Positions 13,090 to 23,720 of a DNA stretch of 64,000 nt are shown here, one piece after another. Where the stretch lies: positions 138,529 through 202,528 of the forward strand of contig CACRXP010000681.1 in assembly GCA_902702965.1 (NCBI GenBank). Reading direction: 5' to 3'. The stretch is from Spirometra erinaceieuropaei (lineage: Eukaryota > Platyhelminthes > Cestoda > Diphyllobothriidea > Diphyllobothriidae). Below the pieces are notes generated by a model. That model did no database searches. It was not told the DNA's origin and saw only the letters and a program-made list of their open reading frames with translations. Each line of letters opens with the position of its first letter. Position 1 is the first letter of the stretch. Made by a program: the position numbers and the translations under genes.

Positions 13090-13640
13090 ATTCGTCTGAC
13101 CACTAACCAAAGTCTGCGTAGTCCTTGAATCACATTCCCGATCTCCTAGTCAGAGGTTTCAGATTATTTACCCCTATGGAGTGGCAAGACTACGTGCTAA
13201 ATGGCGCGGGCACCTCAAAGCATCTCCGCTGCAGTCTGCGCCTACCTGTTACACAGGCCTACACACATCCTCGACAACTCAGAATGCCACACACGTCTGT
13301 GACCTAAAGGTCCTGGCTATTACGGTTCACCCGAGAGCCGTCAGGCAACCCAAACTTATGTCGTCTGTCCAAACTGTCATCGAAATGTTCGCCAAATTTA
13401 TTGACTGTTTCAGGCAGTGATTTAGTTCCTCTGTGTAGTTAAGTTGCTTATCACTTTACCTACTTTCTGGTGATAAAAGGCAAGGTGACGGCCGAAGAAA
13501 GAAATGACCGTGGACGTGTGGTCTGCGTTCAATGCATAAAATACAGATCTCACAGACTCAGAATGAAGGCCGCTGTAACAGATACATTCCAACTCTTCTG
13601 TCGTATGAGAAATAAAGATATTTGCAACTTCATTCCCCTG
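13090..13640 (+). repeat. Family B variant
   Basis: Related in reverse orientation to 42965-43370 and 42080-42300. Shared words include CTGACCACTAA, CGATCTCCTAGTCAG, CTGCAGTCTGCG, TCGTCTGTCC and ACGGCCGAAGAAAGAAATGACCG. It sits between two family A2 right arms, which suggests a repeated or nested insertion unit. Confidence 0.6.
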
Positions 13641-13855
13641 TATGGCACCAGTTACTTGTAGTTTTTAGTAGCTTGTATACACGTAGCATTTATCAAGAAG
13701 ATGTGCGTTCACAAGCCAACATCCTGGCCAGTCCGAAATATTATAGGGTTCTGCTGCATGCTAATCAGTATAGCAACCTCATTGAAGTAATCCTTCCTGA
13801 TCGGAAACGCATTCCAGGATTTTGGCTAACATTTCATGAGATCGGTCACACACTG
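13640..13855. mobile_element. Family A2 transposon, second right arm
   Basis: A second A2 right arm, ending GAGATCGGTCACACACTG then TA. It closely resembles the arm ending at 13064 (shared GCCAACATCCTG, AGTCCGAAAT, ACGCATTCCAG-like words). Confidence 0.65.
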
Positions 13856-13859
13856 TAAA

Positions 13860-15095
13860 TTTGGGTCATCCGCCCCTGTACATCATATGTTTGACCTAAG
13901 GGGCGTTTTTTGTTGCGCATCGCAAGATTACCAGCCAATGGGATAACTTGTTCCCTGCCAGGACAGCGGACCCAACTCTGACGATTTCCACTTGAGGTAA
14001 CTTTTAGGAAATACTGCAACTTAAAGCGTCCCTAGCACTGCTTGATAAATGTAGAGGGGCAATATGGTACATGCGCCAACGGGCCGTCCATCCGTGTCAG
14101 CCACCGCACTTCACTCAACCTCAATTTGATTTGAATTTTCTACATAATTCAAAATCTCTGTTGGCTAAAATGTTATTCAAATAGGCAATCAACATGTTTA
14201 AAACATTGCTAGAAAATTAATGATACCTCTATCCATGTATACTTTGCATTCTGCATTACACGGATCAGGATCGATATAATTCGAGATAGGTATGTGAATC
14301 ACAGGCGCCATTTACGCCTCCGCTCATTTGCCCCACCCGTATAGCCCCTATTACTACCGGTCCCGTAAGACGGGTAGCTGGGAATTTTTAGGTACCGGGA
14401 GGGCTACCAACTACCATCTAAACCAAAACCTAAAATCACTAGTTTTGATGAACACATGAACAACGTTGCCTATGCTTCTCATAGACTACATGAACTATAA
14501 TTAATGGTAACTGTCGGCGTTACCTACTAGGAAGATAGAACATACGCAAACACATTTGCGGTCGTTGGCCTTACGGCACCAAGGACCGATATTTTGGTCT
14601 CCGCGTGTGGATGCTTATTTCCCTGCCACCGAAAGGGACCTGGTGCTGGCTTTAAGGCACCTATCGCGGTTATTTCCTGCCAAACACTATTTAAGATGGA
14701 ATAGGAAGTTAAGAATCGGTAAGCATTAATTGATGTCCTAGTCTGCCGCAAAAACTGTGGCGATATATACCGAATGCATTCAGGAAAGCAAAAAATATAA
14801 CTCAAACTTTACCACCTTAGACTGCATAGACTTATTTGCGAAATAATGTGGCATTGGCTTGTTGAAATGTGACGCAGCAAATAAGAAGACAGGATTGCTG
14901 CTTTACAATATCACTGGGGGGTACTTGGAAAGAACGCTTGCTCGCACAACTTCTTCTATTGTTGCATGCGCTAACGAAAAATCGGACACTCCCTGACCGA
15001 TTCGCAATTTTAGCGAGCGTTCTTGTACGTGAAGAACGCATCGGAAGGCGTCAGCCGCCTAAACACAGCTCCTGACATTGGAGTTACACGCAGAC
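13860..15095. other. No gene recognised
   Basis: Mixed composition with no exon I can support. Open frames near 14527-14805 and 14832-15075 have no motif and lack homologues in the window. Confidence 0.4.
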
Positions 15096-15103
15096 CAGAG
15101 GTA

Positions 15104-15745
15104 CTGCGGGTGGGCTAACTCATGACATGTCAACCGAAATTCCGAAATGACCCTTTTTCAAAATGGTTAATCAAGTAGGGTTGTATAACTAATTATCATT
15201 CAACATATTTCTATAATATTTCAGCAAACACAAGATGTCGGCTTTCGAACGGACGTCTTTCCATACGCATAGAAAAACTGTCCTCTATAAAAGATGGCTA
15301 CTTAATTAGCATGCATTTTTCTCATTGATTTTCGACGCCCCTAAAAGGGAAATCATATTTCATGGGAAACATAAATAAAAATATACATTATTTTGCTCAA
15401 TCGGTGGATGATTTCGCCTTACACTAATTTTATACTCGATGGAGGGACACAATTCTGTTTTAAAAATGCTTCTACTTGTATGGCTTTTAAATACTACGAA
15501 ATGGCCGATAATAAATCGTCATGTCTCAGCGTTTACCAATGTGGCTTCTAAAGTTAACAATATGGATCAAATCCAATGCTTAATTTTATTAACTCTATAT
15601 GGTTTCTCTTTATTACCGTAGTGGAATATGTGCTTTTCCATGGGCGGTAATATGCGGCTCGTAGTTTGGGAACCATGAATCTAATTGTAACGGTAGAAGG
15701 GATTCAAAATCGTTCTGCAATAGGAGACGTTTTTGATAACTGAAC
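15104..15745. mobile_element. Family A transposon, left part
   Basis: Starts with a degraded terminus (CTGCGGGTGGGCTAACTCA) after TA and follows the family A left arm and centre. It stops where the next family A copy begins at 15748, so it appears to be interrupted or joined by that copy. Confidence 0.65.
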
Positions 15746-15747
15746 AA

Positions 15748-16690
15748 CAGTAGATGTGCTAACTCATGAAATGTCAACCAAAATTTCGACATTCGTTCTC
15801 GTTTCGAAAAGATAAATTAAGTAGTGTTGTAAAACTGATCATGATGCAGCATAAATCTATAATGACCCAGTTACCTCAGAATGTCGGCTTTCGAACAGAC
15901 TTCTTTACGGCAAAATGCAAAAACTGCACTCAGTAAAATTAGCTACTTAAGTAGCATGAACTTTCTTATCGATGTTCGATGCACCTACGAATTCAATAAT
16001 ATTTCATGTAAAACATGCATAAAAATACATATTATTCTGCCCATTCTGTGGATAATTGCGTTTTCCTTTAATTTTATACATGAAGGAGGGACATTATTGG
16101 GTTTTTAAACAGTTTCTAATTGTCGGACCTTTAAATACCGTAAAATGGTCGTTCATAAAACGCCATGTCTCTGCATTTACTAATGTGGCTTGTAAAGTTA
16201 ACACTATGGATCAAATCCAATGCTAACTTGTAAAAGCCCCATATGGTCTCCTCTTAATACCATAGATAAACGTGTGGATTTCCCTATGCGAAAAATATAC
16301 GGCTTGTGGTTTGGAAACCCTGAATGCACGTGTAGCGGAAGGTCGGGCTAACAATTATGTGGGAATTGGAAAAGTTTTTTAAAACCGAATAATGCCCTTA
16401 CTTTGAGTATAAGGTTGGAAGAGAACTTAATTTTCTACCGAATGCATTTTTAAGGGAATTGAAAATCAATGAGAAATAATCATGTTAATTAAGTAGTCAT
16501 TTCTAAGTGTGTAGTTTCGGCATGCAGCCAGAAAGATGCTCATTCGAAAGCCGACATCCATAGATAACTGCATTTTTATAGAAATATACTGCAAACTGAT
16601 TAGTTTTACAACCCTACATAATTAATCTTTTCAAAACGAAAACTTATTTCGGAATTTCGGTTGAAATTTCACGAGTTAGCCCATGTACTG
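15748..16690. mobile_element. Family A transposon, full length
   Basis: A 943-bp copy from CAGTAGATGTGCTAACTCA to the reverse terminus ending GAGTTAGCCCATGTACTG, followed by TA. The two arms are long imperfect inverted repeats. There is no open reading frame. Its right end lies about 20 bp from a truncated exon 2 of gene-family locus 3. Confidence 0.8.
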
Positions 16691-16712
16691 TATCGTTAGC
16701 AAGATAGGCGCG

Positions 16713-17090
16713 TGTGTATCTCAGAATACTAAAGCTGAAATTCATTTATACGAAGAGGTTTGACAGAGATGGAAGGATACGTTTTATTCATGTTAATAAC
16801 TTGTACACGGAATATTGCATATGTTACTGCTTTATCATCATGTTTGATATCGTATAGACATTTTCATGAAATGAACATTTTTATTTTCTCTCGGGTTTTT
16901 CGATCCAGATTGCGTGAGGCTTACCAAACATTCGGCGGATACGTTGCACTGAAACTGCGCGGCATCACATTGAAGACAACCACCGACATTACTTACTGAA
17001 AAAAGGAAAACGATCGACCAAATTATATCCAGTCTAAAATTTCCCAAAACGCTCTTAGGGATACATTGACCCTGATTGATCAAAATTGGC
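16713..17090 (+). pseudogene. Secreted three-exon family, locus 3 (fragment)
   Basis: Only the last 15 codons of exon 2 remain (16713-16757, CVSQNTKAEIHLYEE), matching the C-x-SQ-x3-A motif of the other copies, followed by GT. A possible exon 3 begins near 16909 after CGATCCAG, with LREAYQTF and the GITLKTTTDITY core; the codon for the conserved Trp is TGA, and the later KENDRPNYIQ part decays. The exon 2 and 3 frames do not join cleanly. The upstream family A insertion sits where the missing gene parts should be. Confidence 0.65.
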
Positions 17091-17099
17091 AAAAATGAA

Positions 17100-17885
17100 T
17101 GCCAGCGGATTTTGGTGTCTCAGGTGAGGTTTTCTGGCCTTTCCATATACAGACTGCCGTTAGTAACTTCCAGTAAAGCGAAAGTCTTCAAACGACGAGG
17201 TATTCATTGTTTAATAATAATAGGCAATTGTACTTCCGTTTTTGACTCTTATTTTGTGCAAATTGCTGCCTCCACTTGAGTTACGTATATACATCATGTT
17301 TTTTTTCTACGGGAAGTTAATGAACTGGGAAACTTGTCTGTAAACTTTGCGTCTGGGCAAAACTTTCCGCGTCTTTCTGAACATGGGACCAATACGTCAC
17401 AGTCTAATTTAAAGTGCAGAAAAGAGCCAAATGTCATAATTCACTATAGATTAGGGTGCTTGGTAGCTATTGAGCGGACAAATAGACTATTTTGAGTTCG
17501 GGAAGCCATTAATTAAGTGAAGAAGAAGATTCAATCTTTGGAAAAGGAATTTCACCGACCTAACGCCTTCCACTCTCACTGCGTTTAATCAGTAAAATGA
17601 TTGAGCACAGCGTGTCTCAGCTGCCCGCAGATGGGAAAGGCTTTCCTTTCGAGAGGCGCCTACACTCCCGCAGATTTGGTTTCGGTACAAGTATTTGAAA
17701 AATACCCTGTTGTCGTAATATGTTCCACGCAAACCTCCAGTAGAAATGTAGTTGGCGAGGGGTGCGGTATTTTGTCGCGTAAGACAAATGATCTGGATTT
17801 CGTTTCAGAACTGCCCTAAGGGGTTCGCTTATACCCTCAGTGGATTGGCCAAGAGAATACGAGTTGTTGCAAATACATAGACGAC
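17100..17885. other. No clear gene; possible upstream part of an old retroelement
   Basis: There is a 145-codon open frame on the minus strand (18054-17617), but it overlaps plus-strand sequence that encodes Penelope-like protein further right, so I take it as a shadow. The first 500 bp show nothing. Confidence 0.35.
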
Positions 17886-17889
17886 AACG

Positions 17890-18165
17890 ACACAGGACTG
17901 CTTCAACAGAGGATGACAGACGGAACCCAAGAACTGGAAACTCTTCGTGAGACTGCATTACGGAACGCGTTTCATGAGCTACCTTATCTGACAACACCAA
18001 AAATACGGCAAACTGGTGCAAAACCTGCTTTCTAGGACGCCAACAGAGGAACAAATGCAGATGTTAAGGAACGAAGCCTGATTGAACACAGCTGATTCCA
18101 AATCTGTCAACATGGTTAAAGCAGTAAAGCAGTCAACCCTATCTATTTTTGCGTTCCGTACAGGC
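17890..18165 (+). pseudogene. Older Penelope-like element: N-terminal part
   Basis: A plus-strand frame reads LVQNLLSRTPTEEQMQMLRNEA, a stop, then LNTADSKSVNMVKAVKQS. This matches the protein encoded immediately inside the younger element (NTADAKSVNMIAAVKS at about 18955). LxxLSSR followed by EExxLR and a NTA-x-D/P-K segment is usual just before the reverse transcriptase of Penelope-like elements. The element continues at 18672 and 21101, so it is broken by two later insertions. Confidence 0.7.
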
Positions 18166-18670
18166 ATTTATAAAAAATAAAGTGCTAGCTTTCCATATCC
18201 TACATGGCCTGAACAGCTGATGTATCTCCAATTATTTTTGCTCGTGGTACCACGCACATTTTGCTCGGTTATCCAAAAAGACGGCTTTTTCTTCTGTAAC
18301 TGAACGCTCCTCACGCTTATGTTTTTCTGGCCTCCTGTTGGAATTCATTTAATGCCAATTTCGACAAACGTCTTATGTCTCGCCAGCCACATTCGCACTC
18401 AATACCCGCAATGATGCGCAAATTAAATTGCGTATGAATGTACTACTTGAACCCCTAAGTAGGAATTAGCGATGCACTCATTAATGCAAAGAACTACCCA
18501 CCTGTGGCATGCAATCGTGAGATTAATTTTCTTTTTAATGTTGTGAATGTGTCGGCTCTTCTTTCTTTTGTATTTTCTTAACTTTTTTAGATGACCATCA
18601 GCAGGTAGTTCAAATATGTTAACCGATCCTGTGTTTACAAAAATGATCTGAATTTAAAACTTCGCCTAGA
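18166..18670. other. Insertion of about 0.5 kb in the older Penelope-like element
   Basis: AT-rich DNA that separates two parts of one old coding sequence which are adjacent in the younger copy. No open frame, terminal repeat or target duplication was identified, so its nature is unknown. Confidence 0.4.
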
Positions 18671-18671
18671 C

Positions 18672-18837
18672 GGGTGCGAGAGAGGAGACGAAAAACTTTA
18701 GCAGAAACAGGGCGTTGTAGCTCCTCATGGCTCGTCGGTTGTGTAAAATCATCCCCAATGTCAAGAGTGGAGTAAAAATAGAACTGAAGAAGAACAAAGA
18801 ACTGGATGTCGGGCTTGCGGTAAGGGACCTTCCACTG
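18672..18837 (+). pseudogene. Older Penelope-like element: middle part
   Basis: The plus strand reads EETKNFSRNRAL, a stop, LLMARRLCKIIPNVKSG and IELKKNKELDVGLA, aligned with EETKSLIQHQV, LLMAHRPREV and ELKADEDVVIV of the younger copy. It ends exactly where the younger element inserted, in the segment that would encode KGPSTVV. Confidence 0.7.
18825..18837 (+). repeat. Target-site duplication, left copy
   Basis: GGACCTTCCACTG occurs here and again at 21099-21111, on either side of the younger Penelope-like element. In the older element it encodes the GPST part of the KGPSTVV motif. Confidence 0.8.
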
Positions 18838-18873
18838 CCAATAGAAGCGAAGAGATGAGTCCCAGGAAGTAGT

Positions 18874-18951
18874 CTTGAAGAAGGAGACACGATCGCCGGA
18901 AAAAGAGCTTTATTAGTCTGACGTTTCGGATTCCTACTCGAATCCATCATC
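18874..18951 (-). ncRNA. Hammerhead-like motif, inverted left copy
   Basis: On the minus strand the sequence repeats the 3'-end motif: TTGATGA, a GGATTC/GAATCC stem and GAAACGTCAGAC. The first base of the core is T instead of C (TTGATGA for CTGATGA), which would weaken or abolish self-cleavage. Confidence 0.55.
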
Positions 18952-18954
18952 AAC

Positions 18955-20741
18955 ACGGCTGACGCCAAATCTGTTAACATGATCGCAGCAGTGAAATCAA
19001 TCCTTTGTCAGACGGAGGCAACGGAGGAGACTAAGAGTCTCATCCAACACCAAGTGTCGTCTCTCCTGATGGCCCACAGGCCGCGGGAAGTGCTTTCCAA
19101 GGTCGAACCTAATGCGCTTAGAGAACTCAAGGCCGATGAAGACGTGGTCATCGTGCCAGCGGACAAAGGAAGCGCCACAGTTGTACTGGACAGGACAGAC
19201 TACCTTCAAAAAGCCAAAGGTTTACTGGAGGACCTGCAGTTCTATGTCCCATGTGCAACGAACCCTGTAAAGGCGCTGACACGCAATATTAATGCTACGT
19301 TGTTGGCCTTGGAGAACTCAGGTGCAATAATACCGACCGACAGACGCATGGCGAGACCCCAAGTTACGGCTTTGGCCCGATTCTATGGCCTGCCTAAGGT
19401 GCACAAAGACGGCGCTCCTCTCCGACCCATCGTGGTACTCTAACGTACCGACTGGCTAAGTGGCTGTTCCGGCGTCTTAAATTCCTGACCGCTGAGTCAG
19501 ACACCACGGTCTCTACGTCAGCACAATTCCTGGGGAAACTCAAAGGGGTAAGCATCCATCCAAATGAGGTCATGGCATCTTTTGGTGTTACATCCCTTTT
19601 TACTTCTATTCCCCAGGACCTGGTGATCGAGACAATTGAGCTGCTTCTACAAAGCAAATACGATGAATCAGAGAGCCGTCTTGGGGACGCCCAAATCCTT
19701 CAGCTCCTAAAGCTCTGTCTCAGGACGTACTTCACGTGCAACGGGACAATCTACGAACAGGTGAAGGGCACACCAATGGGTTCGCCGATTTCGTGATTCA
19801 TCGCCGAGGCGGTCCTGCAACGGTTAAAATCGCTGGTCTTCCAACACCATAGACCGAAATTATGGGCCCGGTATGTGGATAATACCTTCGTCGTCATCGA
19901 ACGGGATCAGGTGTTGACATTCCTAGAACATCTCAACGTCGTCTTCCCGGACATTCAATTTACGAATAGGGAGGAAGAGAACAACCAACTGACCTTCCTG
20001 GATGTCCTCGTATGCAGCAAAGATTGTGGTGAACTAAAAACCAAACTGTTCAGGATGCAAGTACTGAACTTCAACAGTAACCACCCAATCAGCCACAAAC
20101 GCAGTTGTGTAAGGACGCTCTTTCGGCGTGTCGAAACGCACTGCAGTGAGCCGGAAGACAAAATTGCCGAACTACAATACCTCCGACGGGTCTTCAAAGC
20201 CAATGGCTACCCGCACCACTTCGTCGACCGGTGCATAGGCAAAAGGGACGAAAAGCCAAACCGCACGGACGGCAAGTCTTGGCAGGCACTTCCGTATGTC
20301 AAGAACGTTTCGGAAGCTGTCGGCCGCCTTCTCACACCACTTGGAATTGGAGTAGCACACAGACCGGACGCAACCATCAGGCGTCTGTTCATGAAACCGA
20401 GAGACCCGCTGCCACGGCTAAAAACGTCTGGAGTCTTATATAGGATTTGTTGCAGTTACGGACAAAGCAACTACGTCGGAGAAACCGGAAGACAGTTCCG
20501 AATGAGAATGGCCGAACACACGGCAGCGGTGCGTAGAAATGACGCCAGCTATCAAGTTGCGGTTCATTCGACGAGATTTGGCCGCACATTTAAATTCGAT
20601 GAGGCCGAAATTCTCGCAAGAGGTGACAACCGAGTGACCCGAGAGCTACTGGAATCATGGTTTCCTGGCCCACAGTCCATCAACAAGTGCAACGATATTC
20701 CCACTCCATACTGCGTGCTAAAACTTTGCCTAGGGGAGTAA
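18955..20741 (+). pseudogene. Penelope-like reverse transcriptase with GIY-YIG endonuclease
   Basis: Three open segments (to 19443, 19572-19796, 19875-20741) read as one protein. In order: the NTADAKSVNM and ELKADEDVVIVPADKGSAT segment, RFYGLPKVHKDGAPLRPIV, MASFGVTSLFTSIP, then KGTPMGSPIS, the catalytic box RYVDNTFVVI, and NQLTFLDVLV. A C-terminal GIY-YIG domain follows (about 20420-20700: VLYRICCSYGQSNYVGETGR, then R-x-AEH and H-x-x-F). Lesions: a frameshift near 19441, a TGA at 19794-19796, and Asn for the second Asp of the YVDD catalytic box. The GIY-YIG domain is undamaged. This copy cannot make an active enzyme by itself. Confidence 0.85.
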
Positions 20742-21016
20742 CAAGCCATGCGGGGAGTGCAGAGATGAACACTTTTTCCAACACCGGGGTCGGTGCGTCA
20801 GATGGTCGAGAAATCATCACGGCAACACCCAACGCACGTGATGAAATTGCAGCAATTATCGACTCGAATGTCGGCCATCGAGCAGTGATCACACCAAGTG
20901 CGACGGTGCCGGATGAAGGGGGGAGCCGTGAACGTTCATAGGTATGCGGTAGCATGGCTACGGCATTCTATGAATACCGCAGCCCCTTGTGCAGCAACCA
21001 CCGTTTCTGCTTTTTT

Positions 21017-21058
21017 GTCTCTGATGATGGATTCGAGTAGGAATCCGAAACGTCAGAC
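21017..21058 (+). ncRNA. Hammerhead ribozyme-like motif at the 3' end
   Basis: Reads GTCT, CTGATGA, a 6-bp stem GGATTC/GAATCC with a loop of about six bases, GAAAC, GTC, AGAC. GTCT pairs with AGAC as stem I; the cleavage site would follow GTC (after 21054). Stem III is only AC/GU with no loop, so the ACGU is self-complementary and a dimer would be needed. Minimal hammerheads of this kind are documented in Penelope-like elements. All core positions are conserved in this copy. Confidence 0.75.
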
Positions 21059-21098
21059 TAATAAAGCTCCTGTCCCGGCGATCGTGTCTCCTTCTTCA

Positions 21099-21111
21099 GG
21101 ACCTTCCACTG
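21099..21111 (+). repeat. Target-site duplication, right copy
   Basis: GGACCTTCCACTG, identical to 18825-18837. The following bases resume the older element's coding sequence (TVVFDMTD). Confidence 0.8.
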
Positions 21112-22430
21112 TCGTATTTGACATGACTGACAACATAAACATTAATGAAAATGTGATTCTGAGGTAGCATATCAAAAGAAAATGTGCCCTCTCTAACCAA
21201 TCGTCTCACTCCAGTGCAAACCCACATACAGGCTTTCAGACCAGCTGTTGCAGAAGCCAAGATTTCTAAACGCTTTCTTGCATACAACAGTGCCCTTAGC
21301 AGAACAATTTGTTGACAACATGAAGGTGGTCCTGTTCGAACCGAATGAATGGATGGCGTCATTTGATGTTATCTCACTCTTTATGTCCGTACAACAGGTT
21401 CTCGTGATCAAAACGCTTCGTGACCTGCTACGTCAAAATTGCAATGAGGACAATGGCCAGTCCACCGTTCAGGATCATCCAGAACTCATGGGACACTGCC
21501 TCATGACATTCCTTGGCTTCGAATTTATCACAAATGAGCAAAATAAGGGCACTTTGATGGGTTGACCAATTTCCGGACTTACCGCCGAAGCGATTCTGCA
21601 AAAACTCGAGGGGCCACCGTATGAGAAGTACGAATCCAAGTTTTGTGAGCTCTTCGTTGATGTCATCTTCGTAAACATCGAACAGGATAGAATGAACTAC
21701 TACGAGGAGCTAATGAACTCAAACACTTCCGATCTACATTACACGATGGAAATGGAAGCGGAAGACGTCGCTCTACAGAAGATCGACGAACACGTTGAAA
21801 ATGTTCAGTTGCAAAAGCAACCACCCACTGCAGCAAAAAAACAAAGATGCGTCCGCAAGCTATATCGGTGGGTGGAAACTCGTTGCAGCACGCAGTCACC
21901 AAAGTGGACTTGATGAAGTTCCTCCATGAACTCTTCAGGTCAACGGCTTTCCGCAAACTTTCGGTGAACGGGTACGAAGGATAGCCACGAGAGCTAAATA
22001 AAAAGCCTGGCCAGCCAAAGACGTGGCGGAGCATCAGGTACATGAAAAGGGGTCTCCGAATCCGTGGTTAGATCCCTCGCGCCATTCGGAATAGGAGTTG
22101 TCCACAGGTCCGCCAGCAAGTCATGCGGCCAAAAGACGCGAATCGTAAGTAGAAAATGTCAGCCATTGTCCACGTCTTCAATGAAATCGCGGGAATGGCA
22201 GCTACGTTGGGGAAATCGGCCGGCGGCTGCAAACGCGAATATTCGAGCAGGTCGGAGGTAACAACTCATGCCGCACAAATGGAACACATCTTCAACTTTG
22301 ACGCCGTTGACATTGTGGGTCGGGGCGATGATCATATAAAAAAGCAGATGCAAGTAGCCTGGATATCAGCCGACTGCTCTGTCAGCCGTCACTTCTTGAC
22401 GGGGACAGTCATGGCATGCAACAGTCGTAG
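21101..22430 (+). pseudogene. Older Penelope-like element: RT and endonuclease remains
   Basis: Resumes at STVVFDMTD immediately after the nested element. Further on it has MASFDVISLF, then KGTLMG, a stop, PISGLTAEAIL (the counterpart of GTPMGSPIS), a decayed catalytic region (ELFVDVIFVNI), GIGVVHRS and a scrambled GIY-YIG domain (NGSYVGEIGRRL in one frame, then DAVDIVGRGDDHIKK in another). Several frameshifts and stops make it non-functional. It is more decayed than the copy inserted in it, consistent with greater age. Confidence 0.75.
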
Positions 22431-22449
22431 CCGTCAACTTTCTCCATGG

Positions 22450-23300
22450 CCTCGTGACACCCTAATATATGTCCCATTATGCAAATGTCTTTATTCAACT
22501 CTCGTGTTAATACTGTTTTTCATCAGCCCAAATAAGCTCTTCTAGTAATTAATTTTAAAATTCCGACCTCCACCGACAAGTGGCAAGTTGTAAGTCTCAA
22601 AAAGACAAAGTGTTCACTTCAAATGCTCAATGGCCCAATGAAATCGGATTTAGTATCTGGCTTAGGGTGTCGAAGATCAATGACTGTTTGGTCATCAACC
22701 ACTGAACGCCTAATATACAGCCGTGCATTTCACGTTCACAAGGACAAGATGAATTTAAGAAAAATTATCAAATTATTCGGTCTAGATAAGAAGACCAAAT
22801 AACCAAAGTAAAGCCTTTGAAGTTTCATAGAGAATTTGGAGATGTTGCACATATTGCCAGAATTTCGAGATGAGATTAAGTGAGAAGTAAAGAATGGTCA
22901 TTCAAATGTACGACTGAATAATCTGAGCGAAGCACAAATATCGGAACTGCCTTGAGATTCAGCGTTCAAACTTTCAACAAATAAAAATATTTTGGAAGTG
23001 TTGACAATGTGGGTAAAAGCCAAGGACATCTAATACAAAACTGTAGCCTATGGTGATAAGAAAACAGGGTCAGACTCCAGTATTATAGACGGTCTCGCGT
23101 ACAAATACAGGGGCTGAGAAGGCCCATGTGCTAATTTGAACCCTAACCATAGCAGTAACCCTAACTGTGCGAGCCCAACCATAATCTTAACATATAGCTC
23201 TTAAAACCTTGACACTATGATAGATGGGAGCTCACCGATCGGGCAACGGAATGTGCTCGTTCCCGTTACCGATTTTGGGCTTAAACGTAAGCCCTTGAAG
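22450..23300. other. No gene; short CCCTAA-like stretch
   Basis: AT-rich. At about 23135-23200 the words AACCCTAACC and AACCCTAACTG appear in a loose, degenerate telomere-like pattern. Confidence 0.4.
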
Positions 23301-23309
23301 GCATTCCTA

Positions 23310-23398
23310 CAGCGACTAGTAGTATAAGTAAGTAAAGTGGTACCGACAAACACAAGGGAGGCCGATAACACCCTAATTACCTATACTACTAGTCGCTG
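23310..23398. repeat. Perfect 17-bp inverted repeat
   Basis: CAGCGACTAGTAGTATA (23310-23326) is exactly repeated in reverse complement at 23382-23398, with a 55-nt spacer. It abuts the SINE-like sequence that starts near 23380. Confidence 0.8.
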
Positions 23399-23720
23399 TG
23401 CGGCTGTCTGCAAAGGTCCCCCTTTGAGCCCCAAGGCAAAATGAGCCGAGCAGGTTCCGTAATCCGACCGGTGAGAGTCCATCTACTACACTTAATAATC
23501 CCGATCAGAACCAATGGGTCAACAGGCCCGTGACTCACTGGTAGTGTCAAACGTCCGACCAAAGATCCAGGACTTAAGGTTCAAATGAACCACACTTGGG
23601 TTCGAGGACGCCAAAAAAGCCGGAAATGGCGATTTCGGTCTCCCTTGCCGTTGTCGCCATCACCTTACTCACCTTGCTCGGGCAAGGCCAACCGAAAAAA
23701 AGTAAGCTGATGCTTATTCT
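23380..23720 (+). mobile_element. tRNA-related SINE-like repeat, decayed copy
   Basis: Aligned with 43430-43730: shared CGCTGTGCGGCTG, CAACAGGCCCGTGAC, ACACTTGGG. The tRNA-like part at about 23522-23600 has lost the B box. A 155-codon minus-strand open frame covers part of it, but that is probably chance. Confidence 0.5.

Larger units (their letters stand above)
18838..21098 (+). mobile_element. Younger Penelope-like retroelement
   Basis: A 2.26-kb insertion flanked by a 13-bp direct repeat and nested in an older relative. The left end (18838-18951) is in inverted orientation and contains a reverse copy of the 3'-terminal sequence; about 76 bp at 18874-18949 match 21023-21099 as an inverted repeat. 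The sense part starts at about 18955 and lacks the beginning of the protein, so it is 5'-truncated. It encodes reverse transcriptase and GIY-YIG endonuclease in one frame with a few lesions. 5' truncation plus an inverted terminal piece is known for Penelope-like elements. Confidence 0.85.

Noticed and set aside
17617..18054. 145-codon open frame on the minus strand
   Set aside because: It overlaps plus-strand sequence that aligns with the Penelope-like N-terminus; treated as a shadow frame.
20657..21167. Small plus-strand frames after the retroelement protein
   Set aside because: They cover the 3' untranslated region and ribozyme-like end and are not conserved as protein.
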